In this document: positions 25,007 through 33,941 of the stretch, one piece after another
Numbering within the stretch: the stretch's first letter is position 1
How the letters are laid out: every line of letters starts with the position of its first letter
NCBI GenBank assembly: GCA_036274055.1
Contig: DASUGM010000324.1
Location: 1 to 45,912 of the forward strand
Reading direction: 5' to 3'
DNA length: 45,912 nucleotides
Source: DASUGM01 sp036274055
GTDB taxonomy: Bacteria > Acidobacteriota > Vicinamibacteria > Vicinamibacterales > SCN-69-37
The notes under the pieces: generated by a model
Databases searched by the model: none
What the model saw: the letters and a program-made list of their open reading frames with translations, nothing else
Told to the model about the DNA's origin: nothing
Translations under genes and position numbers: made by a program

Positions 25007-25579
25007 TTACGTGTTGCGCGGCAGCACCGTGTAGACCCGTTCGATGAAGCCGTGAAATTCGGCCATGTAGTTGCGGAGGAAGTCCTCGGTCGCCATGTTC
25101 GTTACCTGGCCGTCGTCGGTAATCAGGCCAGGCTCGAATTGAATGTAGGCTTCGATCGAGTTCATCAGCGGCGAGTTGCAGAACGCCATGATGCTGCGCA
25201 GGTGCGTTTGCGCGACCGCCGTGCCGATCTTTCCGGGTGACGTGCCGATCACCGCGGACGGCTTGCGGGTGAAGGAATTCTTCCCCCAGGGCCGGCTCGC
25301 CCAGTCGATGGCATTTTTCAAGCCGCCGGGAATCGACCGGTTGTACTCCGGGGTCACGAACAGCACCGCGTCGACCGACGCGATCGCGTCCTTGAACGCC
25401 GTCGCCACCGGCGGATAATTCGCGTCGTCGTCGTAGCAGTACAGCGGCAAATCCCTGAACGGAATCTCCGTCATCTGCAGGCCGGCCGGCGCCAGCCCGA
25501 TCAGCGCCTTTGCGAGCAAGCGGTTGATCGATCTCGACGAGAGGCTGCCGACGAAATACCCGACCTTGAAATCTGTCAT
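25007..25579 (-). CDS. NADPH-dependent FMN reductase
   Basis: This 190-residue flavodoxin-like protein has the phosphate-binding loop GSLSSRSINR, the flavin-contact motif TPEYNRSIPGGLKNAIDWAS, and PSAVIGTSPGKIGTA. The family reduces FMN, quinones, chromate or azo compounds with NADPH. The ATG at 25579 is preceded by GGAGGAAG. It is divergent from the zinc-ribbon kinase gene (69 nt) and probably a single-gene transcript. Length and motifs are normal for the family. Confidence 0.92.
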   Translation of the reverse strand: MTDFKVGYFVGSLSSRSINRLLAKALIGLAPAGLQMTEIPFRDLPLYCYDDDANYPPVATAFKDAIASVDAVLFVTPEYNRSIPGGLKNAIDWASRPWGKNSFTRKPSAVIGTSPGKIGTAVAQTHLRSIMAFCNSPLMNSIEAYIQFEPGLITDDGQVTNMATEDFLRNYMAEFHGFIERVYTVLPRNT

Positions 25580-25629
25580 CTGACTTCCTCCGAGGTGAGG
25601 ATATCTCTCGTGGCGGCGGGCAATCGCGG

Positions 25630-25636
25630 TAATAAT
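25630..25636 (+). promoter_or_regulatory. Possible -10 box close to the kinase start
   Basis: TAATAAT lies 12 nt before the kinase ATG, and no Shine-Dalgarno sequence lies between, so a leaderless or nearly leaderless mRNA is plausible. The same geometry recurs at 29215 and 44553. Confidence 0.35.
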
Positions 25637-25648
25637 CCGCTCGCCCCC

Positions 25649-28300
25649 ATGCGTTGTCCCGCCTGTAGCACCAACAATCCTCGATCCCAGCGTTTCTGTG
25701 GCGGCTGCGGCGCCGCCCTGCTGTCATCCGAGTCCGAGACGATGGCGAGCCCGGCTCCACCGCGCATCGCCACGGACAGCGGACAGTACGTGCCGGGGCA
25801 GATTCTGGCCGACCGGTATCGCATGGTCGGCTTGCTTGGCCGCGGCGGCATGGGCGAGGTCTATCGGGCCGATGACTTGAAGCTTGGACAACCCGTCGCG
25901 CTGAAATTCCTCCCACGCGACGTCGAGCACGACTCCGATCGCCTGCAGCGGTTCCTCGACGAGGTTCGCCTCTCACTGCGCGTGACGCACCCGAACGTCT
26001 GCCGCGTCTTCGACCTCGGCGACGTTGATGGCCCTTCGACAGGCTCAGGGCAACGACGTCACTTCTTGTCGATGGAATACGTCGATGGCGAGGACCTCGC
26101 GTCGTTGTTGCGACGGATCGGCCGGCTGCCCGAGGACAAGGCCACGGAAATCGCGCGGCAGTTGTGCGCGGGCCTGGCCGCCGCGCACGACGAGGGCGTG
26201 CTCCATCGCGATCTGAAGCCCGCCAACGTGATGATCGACGGCCGCGGCCGCGCCAAGATCACCGACTTCGGACTCGCCGGCGCGACCGCCGGCATCTCCG
26301 GACGCGAGGCGCAGGCCGGCACGCCACAGTACATGGCGCCCGAGCAGTTCGAGGGACGAGAGCTTTCCGTCCAGACCGACATCTACTCGCTCGGACTCGT
26401 GCTTTACGAGGTCTTCACCGGAAAGCGCGCGTTCGACAGCCGCGATCTGAACGAACTCAAAGCCCTGCACTCGTCGGCGCCGACGAATCCGAGCGTTCAC
26501 GTCGCCGGTCTCAACCCGATCGTCGAGCGCGCGATTCTTCGCTGTGTCGATCCGGATCCCGGCAAACGCCCGCGCTCGGCAGCGTCACTGGCGGCCGCGC
26601 TGCCGGGCGGCGATCCACTCGAGATGGCGATCGCCGCCGGCGAAACGCCGTCGCCGGAAATGGTGGCGCAGTCGGGCGGCCGCGGCGAACTGCGGCCGGC
26701 CGTCGCCGCCGCCTGCCTGGCGATCGTCCTGGTCGGCCTCGCGGCCACCTGGATGCTTTATGGCTCGACGTCCCTGCCCAACCGGGTGCCATTGCCGAAG
26801 CCGCCGGAAGAACTCCGCGTCGCTGCGCGCGCGGCAATCACGGCCGCCGGCTACACACCGGCGCCGTCAGGCAGCGTCTCTGGATTCTGGAGCGACGTCG
26901 ATTACCTGAATAAGATCGAAAAGGAAAACCAGTCGACCGATCGCTGGGATCACCTCGGCACGGTGTGGCCGCCCGCCGTCGCACTGTGGTACCGCGAGTC
27001 GGCCCGCGGCATGGCGCCGTTCAACAATTTCAAACAGATTACCTACGAGAATCCGCCCGTGGATCAGCCCGGAATGGTTGCCGTGCGCGTCGATCCGTCC
27101 GGTCGGTTGCTTTCATTTCGCGCGGTGCCCGATACGGTCGCGAAAACGACGGGGCCCTGGCCCGAGCCTGATTGGGCGCCTCTCTTCACGGCCGCGGGTC
27201 TTACGATCGGCGAGTGGCAGACGTCGGACCCGGTTCGCGCCCCGGCGCAGCCGAGCGATCTGCGTCGCGCCTGGGCCATGGGGACGACGCGCGTCGAGGC
27301 GGCATCAATGCGTGGGCGACCGGTCTGGTTCCTCGTGGTGCCAGAGTGGTTGAGTCCGGCGGACGCCCCGCCCGCGGATTCCAGCGCCGCAGGTTTCCTC
27401 AGGGGCCTCCTGCAGATTGCCGTCGTCGTTGCGGGCGCGGTGTTCGCGCGCCGCAACCTCCGGCTCGACCGGAGCGACAAGAGAGGCGCCCAACGGCTCG
27501 CGACCGTCTTTCTGTTGCTCGGCGCGGCCGCTGAGTTGTTGCAACTCTCGGGTACCCCGGCCTCGTGGTTCGCGACGTTTACCAACAACCTGGCGCTGGA
27601 GGTCTACTCCGCCGCGATGATCTGGATCTTCTACCTCGCGATCGAGCCGTACGTCCGCCGGTTATGGCCCGAGACGCTCGTGGCCTGGAGCCGCGTGCTC
27701 GAAGGCCGCTTTCGCGATCCCATGGTGGGACGTCACGTCCTGATCGGCGCGCTGGCAGGCATGAGCATCACGCTGTTGAGTGCAGTGCCGGACCTCGTCC
27801 GAGTGTTCGGTCTGGCCCCGCCCAGGCCCATCCTCGGCAACCTCGATGCCGCCGCCTCATTTCCGCTCCGGTTGAGTCAACTCTTCGAGATCGTTCAGTC
27901 ATCGTTTTTCATTCCGGTGTCCATCCTGCTGGCGGTTCTGCTGTTTCGCGTCATCTTCCGCCGGCCATGGCTCGCGTACGGCGCTCTCGTTCTTCTCATC
28001 ACCACCGTCTTTGGCCTTGCGCAAGGGGCGAACCGGGGACTGTCGGCTGACGTCCTCGTCATCGCAGGGATGACCGTTATGTTTGGAGTACTGGTACTCG
28101 TCGTCCTCACCCGTTTCGGACTGTTCGCGATGCTCGTCACGATCATTTTCTCCTTCTGGAGTGAACTGGCGCTGACCACCAACTCGTCATCGTGGATTTT
28201 CCCCGGGTCGGTGATGACGATCGCGACGTTCGTGGCCATTGCGATTTACGGGTTCTGGATTTCTCTGGGCAACCAGAAGGTGTTCAAGGACGCGATCTGA
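25649..28300 (+). CDS. Ser/Thr protein kinase with N-terminal zinc ribbon and polytopic membrane domain
   Basis: This 883-residue protein starts with a zinc ribbon (MRCPACSTNN, Cys3 and Cys6; RFCGGCGAAL, Cys17 and Cys20). A full kinase domain follows (about 52-320): LLGRGGMGEVYRA, VALKFL, VLHRDLKPAN, ITDFGLAG, TPQYMAPEQ. A first helix is at about 352-372 (AACLAIVLVGLAATWML). An extracytoplasmic region with GYTPAPSGSVSGFWSD follows, and at least six more helices run to the C-terminus. An 8-9-residue insertion (GPSTGSGQR) at about residue 128, between strands beta-4 and beta-5, comes from an inserted palindromic repeat. The ATG at 25649 places the ribbon at the N-terminus; a GTG at 25595 is possible. 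The methyltransferase follows after 8 nt. Confidence 0.92.
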   Translation: MRCPACSTNNPRSQRFCGGCGAALLSSESETMASPAPPRIATDSGQYVPGQILADRYRMVGLLGRGGMGEVYRADDLKLGQPVALKFLPRDVEHDSDRLQRFLDEVRLSLRVTHPNVCRVFDLGDVDGPSTGSGQRRHFLSMEYVDGEDLASLLRRIGRLPEDKATEIARQLCAGLAAAHDEGVLHRDLKPANVMIDGRGRAKITDFGLAGATAGISGREAQAGTPQYMAPEQFEGRELSVQTDIYSLGLVLYEVFTGKRAFDSRDLNELKALHSSAPTNPSVHVAGLNPIVERAILRCVDPDPGKRPRSAASLAAALPGGDPLEMAIAAGETPSPEMVAQSGGRGELRPAVAAACLAIVLVGLAATWMLYGSTSLPNRVPLPKPPEELRVAARAAITAAGYTPAPSGSVSGFWSDVDYLNKIEKENQSTDRWDHLGTVWPPAVALWYRESARGMAPFNNFKQITYENPPVDQPGMVAVRVDPSGRLLSFRAVPDTVAKTTGPWPEPDWAPLFTAAGLTIGEWQTSDPVRAPAQPSDLRRAWAMGTTRVEAASMRGRPVWFLVVPEWLSPADAPPADSSAAGFLRGLLQIAVVVAGAVFARRNLRLDRSDKRGAQRLATVFLLLGAAAELLQLSGTPASWFATFTNNLALEVYSAAMIWIFYLAIEPYVRRLWPETLVAWSRVLEGRFRDPMVGRHVLIGALAGMSITLLSAVPDLVRVFGLAPPRPILGNLDAAASFPLRLSQLFEIVQSSFFIPVSILLAVLLFRVIFRRPWLAYGALVLLITTVFGLAQGANRGLSADVLVIAGMTVMFGVLVLVVLTRFGLFAMLVTIIFSFWSELALTTNSSSWIFPGSVMTIATFVAIAIYGFWISLGNQKVFKDAI
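26031..26051. repeat. REP-like palindromic element inside the kinase gene
   Basis: This is a 21-bp imperfect palindrome with outer arms GCCCT and AGGGC and the core TCGACAGGCTC. It looks like the short dispersed element known from many high-GC genomes. It adds residues in frame to the beta-4/beta-5 loop of the kinase domain, where homologues read directly from VDG into RHFLSMEYVDG. No second copy was seen in the window. Confidence 0.6.
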
Positions 28301-28308
28301 GGGGCGAC

Positions 28309-29121
28309 ATGGTGCATCAATCCGATTGCTGGGGTCGTCTCAACGAGGTCGCCGATCTCGCACCGATTCTGACGACGCTCGACGCGCTGCCGGACGGGTT
28401 CCGCGTCGCGCGGCGGACGATGATCGCCCGGCTGGGACTGACGCGCGCGAGCCGCGTCCTCGAAGCCGGGTGCGGCCCGGGCACGGCGCTCCCGGATCTC
28501 GTCGAGCACGTCGGCGCCGAAGGCCGCGTCATCGGCATCGATCCGACACGCGCGCTCGTCGTCGAGGCCGAAGCGCGGGCCCGCGCTGCCGGGATCACGC
28601 AGGTCGAGTACGCCGTCGGCGACATCCGCGAGATTGCGCAGGCCGACGCGAGCGTGGACGCCGCGTTCTGCGACAAGATCCTCGTCCACGTCAGTCCGAT
28701 CGCGGCCGCGCTCGCCGAGCTCGCGCGGGTCACGAAGGCCGGCGGTCGCGTTGGCGCGGTCGAGTGGTTTTCGCAGGGCATGGTCATCGCGGCCGACTAC
28801 GCGCTGACGCGGCAAGTCCTCGAGGGCTCCGCGCCGGCCGGTGCGCTCAATCCGCTGGCGCCGTTGCAGCTCGAGCGCCACCTTGCCGACGCCGGCCTCG
28901 GCGCCGTCGAAGGCGGATCGGTCCTCGCCGAATCACGCCGCTGGCTGCCGGGTTTGCAGATCATGCTCCGGCGCCGCGTCGCGCAAGCCGTGGAGCTCGG
29001 CGCGATTTCAGCCGCGGCGGGCGACGCGTGGCTGGCCGAGCTCACCGCACGGGACGCGCGCGGCGACTTCTACTGGGGCGCGATCGTTCGCTGGGCCGTC
29101 GGCACGCGCGGTGTGTCGTAA
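28309..29121 (+). CDS. SAM-dependent class I methyltransferase
   Basis: This 270-residue protein has the Rossmann motif I VLEAGCGPGTALPDL, motif II GRVIGIDPTRALV, the acidic motif VEYAVGDIREI and the downstream AALAELARVTKAGG block. This is typical of the methyltransferase 11/25 group, which methylates small molecules such as quinones or arsenite; the substrate here is unknown. The ATG at 28309 follows GAGGGG and lies 8 nt after the kinase stop, so it is cotranscribed with the kinase. It ends 14 nt before the duplicated block. Confidence 0.9.
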   Translation: MVHQSDCWGRLNEVADLAPILTTLDALPDGFRVARRTMIARLGLTRASRVLEAGCGPGTALPDLVEHVGAEGRVIGIDPTRALVVEAEARARAAGITQVEYAVGDIREIAQADASVDAAFCDKILVHVSPIAAALAELARVTKAGGRVGAVEWFSQGMVIAADYALTRQVLEGSAPAGALNPLAPLQLERHLADAGLGAVEGGSVLAESRRWLPGLQIMLRRRVAQAVELGAISAAAGDAWLAELTARDARGDFYWGAIVRWAVGTRGVS

Positions 29122-29135
29122 GCAGACTGGCTTCA

Positions 29136-29225
29136 GGCCCGCACCCGATCGCGAAGGACGGGATCCATGCGGCGATCATGGCCTGGGGCCCTGCGCTGCT
29201 TCCTTGGAAAGCAGTAGACTCTCGC
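29136..29225. repeat. Copy A of a duplicated block: mntA start, promoter region
   Basis: These 90 nt match 39386-39475 with only three differences. Read on the minus strand, 29136-29168 encode the first 11 residues of the MntA protein found intact at 39008-39418 (MDPVLRDRVRA), so a truncated mntA 5' end survives here. The homology stops before the GTG of the kinase at 29233, then resumes inside that kinase (29627-29732 matches 39475-39580). Confidence 0.85.
29215..29220 (+). promoter_or_regulatory. Possible -10 box for the kinase gene
   Basis: TAGACT lies 12 nt before the GTG start, with no Shine-Dalgarno sequence between. The hexamer is conserved in copy B at 39465-39470. Confidence 0.35.
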
Positions 29226-29232
29226 CACCCAC

Positions 29233-31911
29233 GTGGCCTTGACTTCGGGCACGCGCCTCGGTCCCTACGAAGTCCTCGCCAAGCTGGGCGAAGGCGGCAT
29301 GGGCGAGGTGTATCGCGCCCGCGATACCAAACTTCAGCGCGACGTCGCGATCAAGATTCTCCCGGAATTGGCGAGCGCCGATGGGGATCGCGTGGCGCGG
29401 TTCACGCGCGAGGCGCAGCTGCTGGCGGCGCTGAATCATCCGAACATCGCGCAGATCTTCGGCCTCGAGGCGACACCGGATGGCCACGCGCTCGTCATGG
29501 AGCTTGTCGCAGGCGATACGTTGACCGCCGTCATCGCCCGCGACTCCCCGCGCGGACTGCATCTCGATGACGCGCTCGCCATCGCCCGACAGATCGCCGA
29601 CGCACTGGAGGCCGCGCACGAGAAGTCGATCATCCATCGCGACATGAAGCCCGGCAACGTCATGGTTACTCCTGACGGGCAGGTCAAGGTGCTCGACTTC
29701 GGCCTGGGCAAGGCGCTCGAGTCGGAGGCCCCGGGCGCAGCCTCCAACTCGCCGACGATGACCGTGCGCGCGACCCAGGCGGGGATGATCCTCGGCACCG
29801 CCGGCTACATGTCGCCCGAGCAGGCCAAGGGCCGCGCCGCCGACCGGCGCAGCGATGTGTGGGCGTTCGGCTGCATCCTGTTTGAAATGCTCGCCGGCCG
29901 CCGCGCCTTCGAGGGCGAGGATGTGAGCGACACGCTCGCGAACATTCTCCGCGGCGAACCAGACTGGACGGCGCTGCCGCCGAATCTCTCACCGGCGATC
30001 CGGACGTTGATCGAACGTTGTCTCGTCAAGGATCGCACGCGGCGGATCTCGGACATCTCGACTGCGAAGTTTCTCTTGAACGAACCCGCGAGCCTCGGTT
30101 CGACGGCGGCCGGCATGTCGGCACGCGCGCGCGAACCCCGCTCGATTCGCCCGAGCCAGCTCGTCGCCGGCATGATCGCCGCCGCCGCGATCGGCGCCGC
30201 GGTGATGTGGGTGGCCGGTCCCTCCCCGTCACCGTCGTCACCCGCCGCGGTCGCCCGCGTCAGTGTCGTGCTCCCCGCCGGCGCGGAACTCGAAGATATC
30301 GATATCGCTCCCTTCGCACTCTCGCCTGACGGCTCGATGCTGGCGTTCACCGCGTACGCAGACGGCAAAGTCATGCTGTACCAGCGCGCGCTCGCCGAGG
30401 CTGAAGCGAAGGTTCTGGCAGGGACGGACGGCGCGCAGATGCCGTTCTTCTCCTTCGACAGCAAATGGATCGGATTCTTCGCCAATGGTCAGCTGAAGAA
30501 AGTCGCGGTCGGCGGCGGCGTTCTGGAAGCGCTATGTCCGGCGCAAAACGGCCGTGGCGGCACCTGGGGTGAGGATGGCCAGATCTACTTTGCCCAGACG
30601 AACAGGACCGGCATCTGGCGCATTGCGGCAAGCGGCGGAGCGCCGACGGAGTTCACGCAACTGAAACGTGAAGCCGGCGAAGTCAGTCACCGATGGCCGC
30701 AGACGCTGCCGGGACATCACCTGATCTACACCGTGTGGACGGGACCCGGCCCTGACGAAAAGTCCGTGGTCATGCGAACGGCTGCGGGCGAACAAATCAC
30801 GCTGGTGCGCGGCGGCGACCGTGGCCGCTTCGCGGCGCCCGGTTACCTCGTCTACTCGAGGGGCGACAGCCTCATGGCGCTGGCGTTCGATCCGGCGAAA
30901 CCAGATCTCTCCGGGGCCGTTCCGGTGCGTCTGCCCGGTCCCATCCGCGGCGATTCCACTGAAGCCCCTGCTTTCGAGGTGTCGGCCGCCGGTCTCCTCG
31001 CGACGTTGCCGGCCGGGCCCGATCGGGTCGCGCGCCGCATCGTCTGGGTCGACGAAACCGGCCGCACGGAAGCGCTTCCTCCGCCGGCGCAGGCGTACGA
31101 GCACGTCAGCATTTCGCCCGACGGCAAGCGGGCGGTCGTGCAGATCATGGAGGGCGTCGTGAACCTCTGGATGTACGACTTCGAACGAGGCGCGCTGACG
31201 CCATTCGTCAAAGCCGGCAGCTCGAGTCAGGCGCCAGTGTGGACGCACGACAGCCAGCGGGTCATTTACCGGGCGACGCGCAAGGGATTTCGCAACCTCT
31301 ACTGGAGGGCGGCGGACGGCACAGGTGACGAAGAGCGTCTGACGACGAAAGACGGCGTGAATCAGACGCCGCAGTCCGTGTCGCCCGATGGCAAATGGGC
31401 CATCTTCTCGGAACTCGGCGGCGACACCGGTGGCGACGTCTGGAGAGTCAGCCTCGACACCGGGCACCGTGTCGAATTGCTCGTTTCCGGTCCGAGCAAC
31501 CAGGGTTTCGGCGTCGTGTCACCGGGTGGCGACTGGCTCGCGTACGTGGACGACGACTCTGGACGGAACGAAATCTACCTGCGTCCGTTTCCCGGTCCCG
31601 GGCCACGCGCTCCGATTTCGAAGGATGGCGGCATTGAGCCACGCTGGTCGCGCGACGGGCGCAAACTCTACTTCGTGACCGGCGACAAGTTCATGGTCAG
31701 CGACCTGACGTGGGCGCCATCGTTCACCGCGAGCGTGCCGCGGCAGCTCTACCAGGCGCCGTTCTTGATCGGCCAGAACGGCGCGACACCGTTCACCGTG
31801 GCCTCCGACGGCCGTTTTCTGCGCGTGCAGCTGGTCAAGCCCGATCCACCGCCCACCCGCATCGATATCGTCATCAACTGGCGCGACGAACTCGCACGGC
31901 TGGTGAAGTGA
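29233..31911 (+). CDS. Ser/Thr protein kinase with TolB/PD40 beta-propeller
   Basis: This 892-residue protein has a kinase domain (about 9-275): LGEGGMGEVYRARD, VAIKIL, IIHRDMKPGN (Met and Gly in place of the usual Leu and Ala), VLDFGLGKA and SPEQAKGR. A transmembrane helix follows (LVAGMIAAAAIGAAVMWVAG, about 310-330). An extracytoplasmic six- to eight-bladed propeller with PD40/TolB repeats (HVSISPDGKRAVVQI, NQTPQSVSPDGKWAIF) ends in the usual INWRDELARLVK tail. This architecture is a membrane sensor kinase with a periplasmic propeller. The start is GTG. Part of its 5' end is duplicated, with a deletion, at 39475-39580. It converges with vapC (15 nt). Confidence 0.93.
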   Translation: MALTSGTRLGPYEVLAKLGEGGMGEVYRARDTKLQRDVAIKILPELASADGDRVARFTREAQLLAALNHPNIAQIFGLEATPDGHALVMELVAGDTLTAVIARDSPRGLHLDDALAIARQIADALEAAHEKSIIHRDMKPGNVMVTPDGQVKVLDFGLGKALESEAPGAASNSPTMTVRATQAGMILGTAGYMSPEQAKGRAADRRSDVWAFGCILFEMLAGRRAFEGEDVSDTLANILRGEPDWTALPPNLSPAIRTLIERCLVKDRTRRISDISTAKFLLNEPASLGSTAAGMSARAREPRSIRPSQLVAGMIAAAAIGAAVMWVAGPSPSPSSPAAVARVSVVLPAGAELEDIDIAPFALSPDGSMLAFTAYADGKVMLYQRALAEAEAKVLAGTDGAQMPFFSFDSKWIGFFANGQLKKVAVGGGVLEALCPAQNGRGGTWGEDGQIYFAQTNRTGIWRIAASGGAPTEFTQLKREAGEVSHRWPQTLPGHHLIYTVWTGPGPDEKSVVMRTAAGEQITLVRGGDRGRFAAPGYLVYSRGDSLMALAFDPAKPDLSGAVPVRLPGPIRGDSTEAPAFEVSAAGLLATLPAGPDRVARRIVWVDETGRTEALPPPAQAYEHVSISPDGKRAVVQIMEGVVNLWMYDFERGALTPFVKAGSSSQAPVWTHDSQRVIYRATRKGFRNLYWRAADGTGDEERLTTKDGVNQTPQSVSPDGKWAIFSELGGDTGGDVWRVSLDTGHRVELLVSGPSNQGFGVVSPGGDWLAYVDDDSGRNEIYLRPFPGPGPRAPISKDGGIEPRWSRDGRKLYFVTGDKFMVSDLTWAPSFTASVPRQLYQAPFLIGQNGATPFTVASDGRFLRVQLVKPDPPPTRIDIVINWRDELARLVK

Positions 31912-31926
31912 GATCCGTCTGACGCG

Positions 31927-32340
31927 TCACGCCAGCTCGAACTTCCGATTCCGCGCCCAGCGATACACGCGAAAGTCCGAATCGAAGGTGAAGATTCTTG
32001 CTTCCCGGTGAACTTCCGCGCTCCTGATGAGACAGGCATCGGCGAGTGAAATCGGTCGATCGGCATACTTGCGCAGCACTGCTTCCACGCTTGCGATGTC
32101 GTCGGCCAGGGAGAACGCGATCCCGTAGACTCCCTTCCGTCCAAGCGCCAGCACCTCCGCCGGGCCGGCGGGATCGACCTTTCGCATCAGGAAGCAGGCC
32201 TCGGCGACGACCGCTTCGCAGCACCTGAACGGCGGCCGGGACTCGGCAAATACGCGCGCCGCGCGTTCGTGATTGGCGTCATCGGCGGAGAGCAGCGCGA
32301 CCAGAGGTCCAGTGTCGAGGAGAATGCCGGGCGGGTTCAC
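31927..32340 (-). CDS. vapC: VapC-type PIN-domain toxin
   Basis: This 137-residue PIN-domain ribonuclease has the acidic active site in order: Asp9 (ILLDTGPLVALL), Glu47 (AVVAEACFL), Asp101 (ISLADACLIR) and Asp120/Asp122 (IFTFDSDFRVY). VapC toxins cleave tRNA or rRNA and are held by the VapB antitoxin. Its ATG overlaps the antitoxin stop (ATGA), the classical antitoxin-first order. The 3' end lies 15 nt from the convergent kinase. Confidence 0.92.
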   Translation of the reverse strand: MNPPGILLDTGPLVALLSADDANHERAARVFAESRPPFRCCEAVVAEACFLMRKVDPAGPAEVLALGRKGVYGIAFSLADDIASVEAVLRKYADRPISLADACLIRSAEVHREARIFTFDSDFRVYRWARNRKFELA

Positions 32341-32576
32341 TCGCCGAATCCGTCCAGGTGTTTTCGATGGCTGGACAGATCTCGCGGCCCGCCGGTGAAG
32401 CGGCCGACACTCTTGCCCGCGAGATCTCGCGCGCTTGGCCGTCCGGCGAGTTGCTCGGCCGCCAGGCGCACTCCCAGCCGGACCAGCTCGGATTCGGACT
32501 GCCCAGTGGCGGCTTTCAGCCTCTCGAGCTCGGCGCGGTCGCCGCGACTCAACCTGGCGTGAATGTAGGCCTTCAC
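32337..32576 (-). CDS. vapB: Ribbon-helix-helix antitoxin of the VapBC pair
   Basis: This 79-residue protein has an N-terminal RHH DNA-binding domain (MKAYIHARLSRGDRAELERL, then GQSESELVRLGVRLAAEQL). A disordered C-terminal tail rich in Gly, Arg and His (GRFTGGPRDLSSHRKHLDGF) resembles the VapC-neutralising tails of related antitoxins. The start is GTG at 32576; GGA abuts it, so there is no normal Shine-Dalgarno spacing. A 9-bp inverted repeat ends 10 nt upstream and is the likely autoregulatory operator. Confidence 0.87.
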   Translation of the reverse strand: MKAYIHARLSRGDRAELERLKAATGQSESELVRLGVRLAAEQLAGRPSARDLAGKSVGRFTGGPRDLSSHRKHLDGFGE

Positions 32577-32585
32577 TCCGACAGT

Positions 32586-32615
32586 TGTAGCACAGATGTA
32601 GAAATATGTGCTACA
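32586..32615 (-). promoter_or_regulatory. Inverted-repeat operator of vapBC
   Basis: TGTAGCACA (32586-32594) and TGTGCTACA (32607-32615) form a perfect 9-bp inverted repeat with a 12-nt spacer, 10 nt before the antitoxin start codon. Its position and symmetry fit binding by the RHH antitoxin. The spacer is AT-rich and may include promoter elements. Confidence 0.75.
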
Positions 32616-32619
32616 CGGG

Positions 32620-33846
32620 TCACGCCGCGGCCGTGGTCAGCGCCGCGAGCACTTCTTTATACAGATACTTCGCGCCCTCGACGCCGTTCAGCGGCCCGGA
32701 TTCGTACTCGAGGGCGAAGGTGCCCTTGAAGCCGGCCGCGATCATGATCCGCACCGAGCGCTGCACGTCGTTGGCGTCGCCCCAGCGGTCCCAGTACTTC
32801 GCGTGGACATTCGAGCTCGTGTACGGCGCGAGCGCCTTCAGCCCGCTGAAGAGCATGTGCTCGTGTTCCCAGTTGCCGAAGTCGGGGGTGGCGTCGCAGT
32901 AGGGATGGTTCACCGCGTCGATCATGATGCGGATGTTCATCGGATCGGCGGCCAGGCCCCAATGGTTCTCGAACGTGACCTTGACGCCGTACTTGCCGCC
33001 GAAGTCCGCCATCTCCTTGTAGGACTCGATCGCCGCGTTCATGAGCGGCACGATCTCGAGGTTGCGCGGGTAGCCGTCGCCGCTGCGCGGAATCGCGTTC
33101 GGGCGAATCGACGGCCCGAGTGCCTGCGGCGAATTCATCCGCATCGACACCGGCCGGAGCACCGCGCATCCTTCTATCCAGCGTTTGGCCATCGCCACGC
33201 CGGCCTTCCGCCGGGCGTCCGCCTCGGGCGATCCGAAATCGGCGAGGCTGAACGGCGCGTTGTTCGAGACGTGCTGTACCTTCGTGCCGGTCTTCACCAT
33301 CGTGTTGGCGAGCGCGTCGAGCCACTTCCTGCCGGCGGCGCTCATCGGATCGAAGCCGCTGCCCTGCGGGCTGCCCGCCGGGAAATACATCGCGTCATCG
33401 ACCATGTCGCCGAAGAACCCGGAGTAGATGTCCATGCGCGTCAGCCCGGGGAAGTTGTCCTTCATCCACTGCGGGTAGTCGAGCAGCGTGATCTCGCCGT
33501 ACTTCTGTTTCATCTGCGCCGTGGTCGTCTGATCGCGGTTGGCCGGGATGCCCGGGATCGATACGGCTGGCGCGGTCGGCGCGGCCGAAGCCGGCGGCGT
33601 GCCACCGCCGCGCCCGCCGGCGCCGGCGCCGCCGCCGCGGTTGGGATTCTGCCGGGTCTTGAAGAGCGATCGAATCGGCCACGTGCATCCGGCCATCCGC
33701 TCGAAGCGCGCCTGCTCGACCAGGCTTTGCGCGAGCGCGCGTTCGCGCGGCGTCAGCATCGCGCCGGCGGTGGTCAGGCCGGCGGCCGCCGTTCGCAGAA
33801 ATCCGCGCCGATCGACTGTGCGTGAACGTTCCCGGCTGTGGCTCAT
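32620..33846 (-). CDS. Tat-exported sugar phosphate isomerase/epimerase-like TIM-barrel protein
   Basis: This 408-residue protein has a twin-arginine signal (TVDRRGFLRTAAAGLTTAGA). A Gly/Pro-rich low-complexity linker (about 68-96) and an AP-endonuclease-2-type TIM barrel follow, with metal-site-like segments MRMNSPQAL, VKVTFENHWGL, IDAVNHPYCDATPDFGNW, NVHAKYWDRWG and FALEYESGPLNG. The family includes xylose isomerase-like epimerases; exported versions act on unknown extracytoplasmic sugars. The ATG at 33846 follows GAGAGGTG. A decayed relative survives at 42384-42484. It is divergent from the nucleotidyltransferase pair (95 nt). Confidence 0.87.
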   Translation of the reverse strand: MSHSRERSRTVDRRGFLRTAAAGLTTAGAMLTPRERALAQSLVEQARFERMAGCTWPIRSLFKTRQNPNRGGGAGAGGRGGGTPPASAAPTAPAVSIPGIPANRDQTTTAQMKQKYGEITLLDYPQWMKDNFPGLTRMDIYSGFFGDMVDDAMYFPAGSPQGSGFDPMSAAGRKWLDALANTMVKTGTKVQHVSNNAPFSLADFGSPEADARRKAGVAMAKRWIEGCAVLRPVSMRMNSPQALGPSIRPNAIPRSGDGYPRNLEIVPLMNAAIESYKEMADFGGKYGVKVTFENHWGLAADPMNIRIMIDAVNHPYCDATPDFGNWEHEHMLFSGLKALAPYTSSNVHAKYWDRWGDANDVQRSVRIMIAAGFKGTFALEYESGPLNGVEGAKYLYKEVLAALTTAAA

Positions 33847-33895
33847 AGGCACCTCTCGGAGGAGGCATTGTAGGTGAAGGCCGCGCACCGGCGCG

Positions 33896-33901
33896 TATAA
33901 T
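33896..33901 (+). promoter_or_regulatory. Possible -10 box for the nucleotidyltransferase pair
   Basis: A consensus TATAAT lies 40 nt before the ATG at 33942 in the divergent gap. No -35 with standard spacing was found (TTGTAG is 22 nt away). Confidence 0.4.
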
Positions 33902-33941
33902 CACGCGACTCTTGCCGCTGTCTCGCGCGATAATTGCGATC

